Positions 1 through 6,782 of a stretch of DNA of 7,159 nt are shown here, piece after piece (positions within the stretch are counted from its first letter, which is position 1; each line of letters begins with the position of its first letter). The position numbers were made by a program, and so were the translations under genes. Under the pieces are notes generated by a model. That model worked only from the letters and a program-made list of their open reading frames with translations, was not told the DNA's origin and did not search any database. This DNA comes from Gammaproteobacteria bacterium (GTDB lineage: Bacteria; Pseudomonadota; Gammaproteobacteria; J044): NCBI GenBank assembly GCA_026995955.1, contig JALWNJ010000086.1, positions 1-7,159 on the forward strand, given 5' to 3'.

Positions 1-1
1 T

Positions 2-312
<311 letters not shown>

Positions 313-313
<1 letters not shown>

Positions 314-2694
314 TGCGTCTGAGTGATCACTGGCTGCGCGAATGGGTCGACCCCGACCTGAGCCCGGAGGAACTGGGTCACGAACTGACCATGGCCGGAC
401 TGGAGCTCGATTCGCTGGAGCCGGCGGCGCCGCCGTTCAGCGGCGTGGTGGTGGCCGAGGTACTGAGCGTGGAATCGCATCCCGATGCCGACAAGCTGCG
501 CGTGTGCCAGGTCAACGACGGCTCGGAGGAGCCGGTGCAGGTGGTCTGCGGCGCGCCCAATGTGCGCGTTGGCATGAAGGCGCCGTTTGCCCGCGTCGGC
601 GCGGAGCTGCCGGGCGGGCTCAAAATCCGCAAGGCCAGGCTGCGCGGCGTGGCCTCCTTCGGCATGCTGTGCTCGGCCAGGGAGCTGGGGTTGGCCGACA
701 GCGCCGAGGGGCTGATGGATCTGCCGGCCGATGCCCCGGTGGGCGAGGATCTGCGGGTCTGGCTGGATCTGGACGACAGCGTTTACGAGATCGACCTCAC
801 GCCCAACCGCGCCGATTGTCTCAGCGTGGCGGGCATTGCGCGCGAGACGGCCCTGCTCACCCGCGCCGCGCTCACGCCGCCCGCGATCGATCCGGTGCCG
901 GCGGTCGAGTCGCATGCCTTCCCGGTGGAGATCGAGGATGCCTGGGCCTGCCCGCGCTACGCCGGGCGGATGATCACCGGCATCGACAACCGTGTCGAGA
1001 CGCCCTTGTGGATGCAGGAACGCCTGCGCCGCTCCGGCATCCGCAGCATCCACCCGGTGGTGGATGTGACCAACTATGTCATGCTCGAACTGGGCCAGCC
1101 CATGCACGCCTTCAACGTGGACCGGCTCGACGGCGCCATCCATGTGCGCCAGGCCCGGCCCGGCGAGCGCCTGACCCTGCTCGACGGACAGGAGATCGAG
1201 CTGCGCGAGGGTACCCTGCTGATCGCTGACGATGCCCGGCCGCTGGCGCTGGCCGGGGTCATGGGCGGTGCCGACAGCGGGGTGACGCGCGAGACCCGGG
1301 ACATCTTCCTGGAGAGTGCCTTCTTCCGCCCCGAGGCCATCGCCGGCCGCGCCCGGCAGTATGGCCTGCACACCGATTCCTCGCACCGTTTCGAGCGCGG
1401 CGTGGACCCCGAGCTTCAGGTGCGCGCCATCGAACGCGCCACCCAGCTGATCGTGGGCATCTGCGGCGGCAGCCCGGGCCCGGTGACCGACGAGCAGGCC
1501 GGCGAGCCGCCCGCGCGTCCCTGCATCGAACTGCGTCGCCGGACCCTGCCCAGGATCCTTGGAGTGGAGATCGACGACGAAACGGTGACCGGCATCCTGC
1601 AGCGCCTGGGCTGCGCGGTGGAGGAAACGGCAGAGGGCTGGCAGGTGGTGCCACCGAGCTGGCGCTTCGATCTGGCCATCGAGGTGGATCTGGTCGAGGA
1701 GGTGGCCCGCGTCCACGGCTATCACCGCATCCCCGGCAGTAGTCAGAGCTGGCGGCCACGCATCCGGCCCATCCCCGAGGCCGAGCTGCCGCTGGCGCGG
1801 CTGCGCAGCCTGCTGGTGGACGAGGGGCTGCACGAGGCCATTACCTTCAGTTTCGTCGATCGCGAGGTCGAGCGCCTGCTGGCCCCCGACCGCGCGCCCA
1901 TCGCGCTTGCCAACCCCATCTCCAGTGATCTGGCGGTGATGCGCACCACGCTGTGGTCGGGTCTGCTGCCCGCCCTGCGCCACAACCTCAACCGCCAGCA
2001 GCCGCGGGTGCGGCTGTTCGAGACCGGCCTGGTGTTCCTGCCCGAGGCCGGTGACGAGATCCTGCAACTGCCGCGCCTGGCCGGCGTGATCAGCGGCGCG
2101 GCCTGGCCAGAGGGCTGGAACCGCGAGGCCCGCGAGGCCGACTTCTTCGACCTCAAGGGACTGGTGGAGCGGCTGCTGGGGCTGAGTGGTCTGCTCGATA
2201 CGGTGCGCTTCGAGCCCCTGGCCGACGATCCGGCCCTGCACCCGGGGCAGGCCGCGCGGGTGATGAAGGACGGGCGGGTGATCGGTCGCCTGGGCACGCT
2301 GCACCCTGAGCTGGAGGCGGCGCTCGACCTGTCGCGGAAGGCCTTTCTGTTCGAACTCGATCTTGCGGAAATCAGGTGTCAGATGGTGCCTAAATTCAGC
2401 GAACTGTCGAAATATCCCGCGATCAGGCGCGATCTTGCCCTGGTCGTGGACGATGCGGTTCCGGCTGCGGCGCTGATCGACAGCATTCGTTCGCTGGGCC
2501 TGCCGCAGGTGCGGGAATGCCATATTTTTGATGTGTATAGCGGGGAAGGCGTAGCAAGCGGGCGAAAAAGTATTGCTTTGGGCTTGATTTTACAGGATTT
2601 ATCGCGCACCCTTAGTGATGACGAGGTTGATGCCATGATGGCGCAGATCGTCAGGCACCTCGAACAAGAACACCAGGCAGCGCTGAGGAGCTGA
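313..2694 (+). CDS. pheT: Phenylalanyl-tRNA synthetase beta subunit
   Basis: PheT pairs with PheS to form the tetrameric synthetase. It binds tRNA-Phe and carries the editing site that hydrolyses Tyr-tRNA-Phe. The protein is 793 residues, close to the 795 of E. coli. Domains in order are an N-terminal segment starting MRLSDHWLREW, an EMAP/OB-like tRNA-binding domain (about 40-150, with SHPDADKLRVCQV), the B3/B4 editing domain (about 210-390, including HPVVDVTNYVMLELGQPMHAFN), the B5 domain (about 402-475), the catalytic-like core, and a C-terminal anticodon-binding FDX-ACB domain (about 699-792, starting FSELSKYPAIRRDLALVVDD). The ATG at 313 is preferred because it overlaps the pheS stop (TAATG) and sits about 8 bases after a G-rich Shine-Dalgarno stretch (299-305), which suggests translational coupling. 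An in-frame extension upstream to base 67 only reads through pheS out of frame. The final third has markedly lower GC and unusual codons (see findings). Confidence 0.98.
2521..2620 (+). promoter_or_regulatory. AT-rich tract within pheT, possible internal ihfA promoter region
   Basis: By hand count this 100-base stretch is 45% G+C, against about 70% in a typical stretch of the same gene (1801-1900). It lies 80-180 bases before the ihfA start. In E. coli, ihfA (himA) is transcribed partly from a promoter inside pheT and is autoregulated by IHF, so a regulatory role is plausible here. A TTTACA hexamer (2589-2594, five of six matches to the -35 consensus) is followed after 16 bases by CTTAGT (2611-2616), a poor -10 with three matches. 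On the minus strand, 2577-2589 contains a perfect WATCAA half of the IHF consensus but only one of three bases of the TTR half. None of these sites is convincing alone. The composition shift is the firm observation and the promoter is inference. Confidence 0.3.
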
Positions 2695-2700
2695 CTTCAG

Positions 2701-3000
2701 ATGGCACTCACCAAGGCAGACATGGCCGAACGCCTGTACGACGAGCTGGGGCTCAACAAGCGGGAGGCCAAGGAATTCGTCGAGATGTTCTTCGAGGAAA
2801 TCCGTTCTGCACTGGAGGCAGGGCATCAGGTGAAGCTCTCCGGATTCGGCAACTTCACGCTGCGCGACAAGAACCAGCGGCCAGGACGGAACCCGAAGAC
2901 CGGCGAGGAGATCCCCATTTCCGCCCGGCGTGTGGTAACCTTCAGGCCAGGACAGAAACTCAAGGCTCGGGTGGAACTGTATGCTGGAAGCGGGGAATAA
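2701..3000 (+). CDS. ihfA: Integration host factor alpha subunit
   Basis: IHF-alpha forms a heterodimer with IHF-beta, which is encoded elsewhere. The dimer bends DNA sharply at specific sites and acts as an architectural factor in transcription, recombination and replication. The 99-residue length equals that of E. coli IhfA. The start [24 protein letters not shown] and the family signature [14 protein letters not shown] (residues 60-73) are diagnostic. Pro65 lies at the tip of the beta arm that intercalates between base pairs. The alpha identity, as opposed to beta or HU, rests on the start sequence, on [20 protein letters not shown], and above all on the position after pheT. A GAGGAG ribosome binding site (2685-2690) lies 10 bases before the ATG, inside the end of pheT. 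The 6-bp gap to pheT implies cotranscription, possibly with an additional internal promoter. Confidence 0.97.
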   Translation: MALTKADMAERLYDELGLNKREAKEFVEMFFEEIRSALEAGHQVKLSGFGNFTLRDKNQRPGRNPKTGEEIPISARRVVTFRPGQKLKARVELYAGSGE

Positions 3001-3343
3001 CAGCGAACTGCCGCCGATTCCGTCGAAGCGCTACTTCACCATCGGCGAGGTCAGCGAGCTGTGCGGCGTCAAGCCGCATGTCCTGCGCTACTGGGAGCAG
3101 GAATTCCCCATGCTCAAGCCGGTCAAGCGCCGCGGCAACCGCCGTTACTACCAGCGCCAGGACGTCATCCTCATCCGCCAGATCCGCAGCCTGCTCTACG
3201 AGCAGGGCTACACCATCGGTGGCGCCCGCCAGAAGCTCTCCGGCGGCGGCGAGGACGACGACCTCGAGGTCATCCAGTACCGCGAGCTGATCCGTGAGAT
3301 GCGCCAGGAGCTCGAGGAGGTGCTCGACATCCTGCGCGCCTGA
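2981..3343 (+). CDS. MerR-family transcriptional regulator, effector-domain-less, downstream of ihfA
   Basis: This 120-residue protein has a MerR-type winged helix-turn-helix at about 16-86: [26 protein letters not shown], then a wing with [13 protein letters not shown], then a helix [24 protein letters not shown]. After a short acidic linker (GGGEDDD) comes a charged helix likely to form the dimerisation coiled coil. There is no C-terminal ligand- or metal-binding domain and no metal-binding cysteine pattern; the single Cys27 lies in the DNA-binding part. A small MerR protein directly after ihfA is a conserved arrangement in Pseudomonas and related gammaproteobacteria, but I know of no established target or inducer. 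The ATG at 2981 lies inside the last codons of ihfA (20-base overlap) with a weak GGTGGA-like site just upstream, so translation is probably coupled to ihfA. The start MLE...[16 protein letters not shown] matches the usual N-terminus of this family as I recall it. The product could be a housekeeping regulator and need not be a stress sensor. Confidence 0.93.
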   Translation: MLEAGNNSELPPIPSKRYFTIGEVSELCGVKPHVLRYWEQEFPMLKPVKRRGNRRYYQRQDVILIRQIRSLLYEQGYTIGGARQKLSGGGEDDDLEVIQYRELIREMRQELEEVLDILRA

Positions 3344-3359
3344 GCTCAGGTCGCTTTTT
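3339..3359 (+). terminator. Small palindrome over the MerR stop codon followed by a T-run
   Basis: Bases 3339-3350 read CCTGAGCTCAGG, a perfect 12-base palindrome that includes the TGA stop. It is followed four bases later by TTTTT (3355-3359). As RNA it gives only a 4-bp stem with a 4-base loop, so it is weak as an intrinsic terminator. It may act together with the stronger hairpin immediately downstream. Confidence 0.3.
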
Positions 3360-3364
3360 CAGGG

Positions 3365-3386
3365 AAGGCCGCCCGAGGGCGGCCTT
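3365..3386 (+). terminator. GC-rich hairpin, likely terminator of the pheST-ihfA-merR operon
   Basis: Two perfectly complementary 10-base arms, AAGGCCGCCC (3365-3374) and GGGCGGCCTT (3377-3386), flank GA. In RNA this folds to a strong stem of about 9 bp with a CGAG loop. It starts 21 bases after the MerR stop codon. The downstream sequence CGTGTTCCTG is only modestly T-rich, so it is a GC-rich-genome style terminator without a clean U-tract. Its position between an operon end and the leader of the next gene supports the call. Confidence 0.7.
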
Positions 3387-3390
3387 CGTG

Positions 3391-3414
3391 TTCCTGCCCG
3401 GATCCGGGCAGGAA
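3391..3414 (+). terminator. 24-base perfect palindrome, second hairpin of a tandem terminator or an operator
   Basis: Arms TTCCTGCCCGGA (3391-3402) and TCCGGGCAGGAA (3403-3414) are exact reverse complements with no spacer, centred on GGATCC. It begins four bases after the previous hairpin. As RNA it would form a stem of about 10 bp with a GATC loop. No T-run follows on either strand (the + strand continues AAGAACAG). It could be a back-up terminator, a transcript-end stabilising hairpin, or a dyad operator for the following kinase gene. The symmetry is certain and the role is not. Confidence 0.45.
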
Positions 3415-3495
3415 AAGAACAGAAAACCATAAAACAACAATCAATTGCCGGGTTGTCGGATCGACTTGCCGGCAGCTGCTGCCAGGACCACAACA
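3415..3495 (+). promoter_or_regulatory. Kinase-gene leader with A-rich segment and three TTGYCGG heptamers
   Basis: This 81-base stretch between the terminator hairpins and the kinase start has two parts. Bases 3415-3446 are strikingly A-rich for this genome. Then come three direct heptamers, TTGCCGG (3445-3451), TTGTCGG (3453-3459) and TTGCCGG (3466-3472), the outer two spaced 21 bases apart, about two helical turns. AATCAA at 3439-3444 matches the left half of the IHF consensus, but the right half is poor. A short hairpin (GGCAG 3471-3475 with CTGCC 3479-3483) precedes the ribosome binding site. I could not find a convincing -35/-10 pair. The promoter of the kinase gene is presumably here, but that is inference. 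Confidence 0.35.
3484..3487 (+). promoter_or_regulatory. Ribosome binding site that sets the kinase start at 3496
   Basis: AGGA lies 8 bases before the ATG at 3496. The frame is open further upstream to a TTG at 3445, which would add 17 residues (MPGCRIDLPAAAARTTT) before the hydrophobic signal sequence. The ATG gives a typical signal peptide (MRLVIAMALLLLLPALVPAS) and has this site, so it is preferred. Confidence 0.6.
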
Positions 3496-6400
3496 ATGCG
3501 CCTTGTCATCGCCATGGCCCTTCTGCTGTTGCTGCCCGCCCTCGTGCCGGCCTCGACCACGGCAGACATGCCGCGCTGGATTGCCGTGCCGGCAACCGAT
3601 CTCGCTCCCGCGACGGCGCTCGAGCGAATCCGCGCCCGTGGAAGGCCGCTGGAGCAGGGCACGCTGAATCTGGGTTTTTCCGATCGCGTGATCTGGGTGT
3701 GGTATCCGGTGCATCCGGCCGTCCTGCGGGATCGGGGCGCCATTCTCGAGCTCGACAATCCGCTGCTCGACCATGTGACGGTGTGGCTCGATGCCCGGCA
3801 TACGCAGCCGGACTTCGATACCGGCGACATGCGCCCCTTTGCCACGCGTCCTCTGCCGTCGCGCAACTTTGCCTTCCCCCTGCAGGCGGATCGGGTGGGG
3901 CCCGAGGGTGTCCTGGTCCGCATCCACAGCACCAGCAGCCTGCAGACTCGCTTCCGGTTGCTGGATCACGGGTCCTGGCAGGCCAGTGAGGCACAGGAGC
4001 GGCTGATGGCCGCGGTGCTGTACGCGGTCATCCTGGTGCTTCTGTTCTACAACCTGCTGCTGTTCGTGGCCACGCGCGACCGCAGTTTCCTCTGGTTCTG
4101 CCTCTACCTGCTCAGCATCGGGCTCAGCAGCGCCACCTTCAGCGGGCTGGGGCTGCAGTATCTGTGGCCGGAACATCCCCTGTTCAACAACCGCATCCTG
4201 CCGGTCTTTCTCGACCTGAGTGTGCTGTTCTCGGCCCTGTTCGTGCTGTCGTTTATCCCGCGTCCGGTGCTGGGTGAGCCCCTGTACCGGTTCTGGCAGG
4301 TGCTTGGTCTGGGGGCCTGGTTCCTGGCCCTGGCCTCGCTGCTGTTGCCCTATACCCTGTCCATCCACCTGTTCAGCGCCATTGCCGCCGTTGGCCTTTC
4401 CGGCCTCGTGTTCAGTGGTTTCTGGGCCTACCATCGCGGCTATTTCGCCTCGCGCTTCTTCCTGCTCGGCATGCTGATCTTCCTCGCCTTCGGCAGCGTG
4501 CGCCTGCTGGTGGCCTACGATGTGGTGCCGGTCAACCTGTTCAGCAACTGGAGTGCCCAGTTCGGGGTGGTGCTCGAGGCCCTGCTGCTGTCGCTGGCCC
4601 TGGCCGACCGCATCAATGCCCTGAAGCAGGAGCGCGCCGAGGCTCAGGAGGCGGCCATCCGCAACCTGAAACGCGCCGACGAACTCAAGAACCGCTTTCT
4701 GGCCGTGGTCTCCCACGAGCTGCGTACCCCGCTCAATGGCATTCTCGGCCTGGTGGGAGGGCTGCTGGCAGGGGCACGCGGCCCCGTGACCGAGGCGCAG
4801 GCGGAGACCCTGCGCCTGGTCGATGCCAGTGGACGGCGGCTGCTGGGGCTCATCGACGAGATCCTGGACTTCACCACCGCCCGCGAGCGGGGCGTGGTGC
4901 TGAACCGGGCCGCCTGCCGCCTTGATCGCCTGCTCGATCAGGTCGTGCAGCTCATGCAGCCGCTGTTCGAGACACGCGGCCTGGGTCTGGAGCTGCGGCT
5001 GGGCCGAACGCCCCTGCCGCTCGTCTCCTGCGACACCCAGCGCATCCAGCAGGTGCTGCTCAATCTGCTCGGCAATGCGCTCAAGTTCACCGACGAGGGG
5101 CGGGTGGTGATCTCGGTCTCGGTAGCGGAGGACGAGGTCTGCATCGAGGTGGAGGATACCGGGATCGGCATCCGCGACGAGGACATCCCCAAGGTCTTCG
5201 ATCCGCTGGAGACGGCTGGTGCGCACCGCGGCGGTGCCGGTCTGGGCCTGGCCATCAGCCGCGAGATCGTGCAGGCGCACGGGGGACGCATGGAGCTGCG
5301 CAGCTCCGCCGGCCATGGCACGCGGGTGCGTTTCTGCCTGCCGCGTGACGAAGCCACCGAGGCGGGGGCGCCGAAAGGCATCGAGGAGCCTCTGGCCCTG
5401 TCGGATGCCCCCCTGGTGCGCGATGTCCTGCCGCCGGCCGGTACCTCCCGGGATACGGAGGGATCGGCGCCAGGGACGGCGGGCGAGGGCGAGCCCGAGG
5501 ATACGGCCCTGCCCGCCGTCTGGGTGGTGGACGACGACCCGGTCAATCTGCGCGTGGCGACCACTCTGCTCGATCCCCGGCAGTTCCGGGTGCGCACCTT
5601 CGCGGACGGAGCCTCGGTCCTGGCGGCGCTGTTCGAGGAGGGGGCGCGGCCGGATCTCGTGCTGCTGGATCTGATGATGCCGGGCATCGACGGCTTCGAG
5701 GTCTGTGCCCGCATCCGCGAGCACTTCGATGCGCTGCATCTGCCGATTCTGGTGGTGACGGCGCGGGTGGACGAGGAGAGCATTGCGCGTGCCTTCGAGC
5801 TGGGCTGCAACGACTATCTGGTAAAACCCTTCCTGACCCGCGAGCTGCTGGCGCGGGTCAGGGCGCATCTGAGCGCGCGTTCGCTGGTGGAGCAGATCGA
5901 GGAGAACCAGGCGCTGAGAGCCGAGATCAAGCTGCGGCGCCAGACGGAGACCCTGCTGCTGCGCGCGCAGTCGATCCTCGGCAATCTCATCGAGTACAGC
6001 CCCGAGGGGGTGGTGGCCTTCGACCAGGACGGCCGCCTGCTGTGCGCCAACACGGCGGCGCAGCAGATCCTGGGGTTGGACGAGGGTCAGCAGTTCCTCG
6101 ACGACCTGTCGCCCTCGCTGACGCGCATCCTGCTGTATTCCGACGAGGAGCTGCGCGGACAGCACGGCGAGCTCAACGAACTCATCGAGCTGAAGGATGG
6201 GCGCAGCGTGCCGGCGGTGATCCGGGCGAGCTGCTACGAGGACGGGCGCATCTACTATGCCGTGCTGGGCCATCCCGAGGTTCGGGGCGAGCAGCAGTCG
6301 GCTCGGTTGCAGGCGCTGGATGCCGCCTTCAATGCCGTGGGCGAGGCCATGATCGGCCGGGATGCCGGCGGCAGCGTATCCGAGCCGATGGTGTGCAGCA

Positions 6401-6729
6401 CGGAAGGAGAGGGTGATCGCGAGCAACTGTTCAAGGTAGTGATCGTGGATGCGATGACCGCGAGCCTGGAGGCATGGAAGCAGTATACCCACCGCACCAA
6501 GATCGATCTGGCCGAGGACAGTGGCCTGTGGACCGTGTACATCGACAAGTCGACCCCCGTCACCCGAACCCTGGACCGTTATCTGAATCTGGAGACCGTG
6601 CCCAGGCGCCCACGCTGGCGGCGCGTGCTGCAGACGGTGGAGTTCGTCATGGAGCACGTACCCGCCGACAGCCGAGAGCATGCCATGCTGCGGCAATTGC
6701 GCGACCGCCTGATCGAGCTTTCGCCCTGA
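3496..6729 (+). CDS. 7TMR-DISM hybrid sensor histidine kinase with receiver, PAS and unassigned C-terminal domain
   Basis: This is an inner-membrane sensor kinase of 1077 residues. Residues 1-20 are a signal peptide. About 25-165 form a periplasmic 7TMR-DISMED2-like, probably carbohydrate-binding-like sensing domain. About 171-373 hold seven membrane helices of 7TMR-DISM type (helix starts near 171, 198, 234, 268, 290, 321 and 355). A linker helix leads to the HisKA domain with phospho-acceptor His407 (VVSHELRTPLNGILGL). The ATPase domain (about 505-615) has an N box with Asn523/Asn527, G1 DTGIGI (554-559) and G2 GAGLGL (580-585). A linker rich in Pro, Gly and Glu (616-672) precedes a receiver (673-795) with DDD at 679-681, phospho-acceptor Asp725, Thr755 and Lys777. 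A coiled coil then leads to a PAS domain (about 824-925) and a C-terminal block (about 976-1065) that I cannot name. All catalytic residues appear present. There is no HPt domain, so a separate phosphotransfer protein and response regulator are expected. The signal and output are unknown. Confidence 0.95.
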   Translation: MRLVIAMALLLLLPALVPASTTADMPRWIAVPATDLAPATALERIRARGRPLEQGTLNLGFSDRVIWVWYPVHPAVLRDRGAILELDNPLLDHVTVWLDARHTQPDFDTGDMRPFATRPLPSRNFAFPLQADRVGPEGVLVRIHSTSSLQTRFRLLDHGSWQASEAQERLMAAVLYAVILVLLFYNLLLFVATRDRSFLWFCLYLLSIGLSSATFSGLGLQYLWPEHPLFNNRILPVFLDLSVLFSALFVLSFIPRPVLGEPLYRFWQVLGLGAWFLALASLLLPYTLSIHLFSAIAAVGLSGLVFSGFWAYHRGYFASRFFLLGMLIFLAFGSVRLLVAYDVVPVNLFSNWSAQFGVVLEALLLSLALADRINALKQERAEAQEAAIRNLKRADELKNRFLAVVSHELRTPLNGILGLVGGLLAGARGPVTEAQAETLRLVDASGRRLLGLIDEILDFTTARERGVVLNRAACRLDRLLDQVVQLMQPLFETRGLGLELRLGRTPLPLVSCDTQRIQQVLLNLLGNALKFTDEGRVVISVSVAEDEVCIEVEDTGIGIRDEDIPKVFDPLETAGAHRGGAGLGLAISREIVQAHGGRMELRSSAGHGTRVRFCLPRDEATEAGAPKGIEEPLALSDAPLVRDVLPPAGTSRDTEGSAPGTAGEGEPEDTALPAVWVVDDDPVNLRVATTLLDPRQFRVRTFADGASVLAALFEEGARPDLVLLDLMMPGIDGFEVCARIREHFDALHLPILVVTARVDEESIARAFELGCNDYLVKPFLTRELLARVRAHLSARSLVEQIEENQALRAEIKLRRQTETLLLRAQSILGNLIEYSPEGVVAFDQDGRLLCANTAAQQILGLDEGQQFLDDLSPSLTRILLYSDEELRGQHGELNELIELKDGRSVPAVIRASCYEDGRIYYAVLGHPEVRGEQQSARLQALDAAFNAVGEAMIGRDAGGSVSEPMVCSTEGEGDREQLFKVVIVDAMTASLEAWKQYTHRTKIDLAEDSGLWTVYIDKSTPVTRTLDRYLNLETVPRRPRWRRVLQTVEFVMEHVPADSREHAMLRQLRDRLIELSP

Positions 6730-6740
6730 GTCCGGAGCGC

Positions 6741-6749
6741 TGATAGAAT
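6741..6749 (+). promoter_or_regulatory. Candidate extended -10 promoter for cbbY
   Basis: TGATAGAAT contains the extended -10 motif TGn followed by TAGAAT (6744-6749), five of six matches to TATAAT. No good -35 hexamer is found at 16-18 bases upstream, which is normal for extended -10 promoters. Transcription would start near 6756, giving a leader of about 27 bases. It lies in the 53-base gap after the kinase stop, so cbbY may be expressed on its own as well as by read-through. Confidence 0.5.
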
Positions 6750-6771
6750 GCGCCCCTTTGCGAGATGGGGT

Positions 6772-6776
6772 GAGGG
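6772..6776 (+). promoter_or_regulatory. Ribosome binding site of cbbY
   Basis: GAGGG lies 6 bases before the ATG at 6783, at good spacing, and supports that start. Confidence 0.7.
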
Positions 6777-6782
6777 ACCTGC

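Noticed and set aside
2405..2420. CTGT half-site as a LexA box in front of ihfA.
   Set aside because: The matching ACAG half at the proper distance is missing.
2521..2545. TATAGC at 2536-2541 as the -10 of an ihfA promoter.
   Set aside because: No acceptable -35 hexamer lies 16-18 bases upstream and the TG is not placed for an extended -10.
3445..3495. TTG start giving 17 extra residues on the kinase.
   Set aside because: It would put a polar stretch before the signal peptide. The ATG at 3496 has an AGGA site and a normal signal sequence.
3344..3495. A tRNA-Pro gene, which I recall follows this MerR gene in Pseudomonas.
   Set aside because: No cloverleaf, GTTCGA-type T-loop or acceptor-stem pairing is visible; the stretch holds hairpins and an A-rich leader.
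3346..6696. Very long open frame (over 1100 codons) on the minus strand opposite the kinase gene.
   Set aside because: It is rich in Gln, His, Arg and Gly without recognisable domains, and it mirrors a strong coding frame. High-GC codon bias removes stops from antisense frames. The plus-strand protein has every kinase motif.
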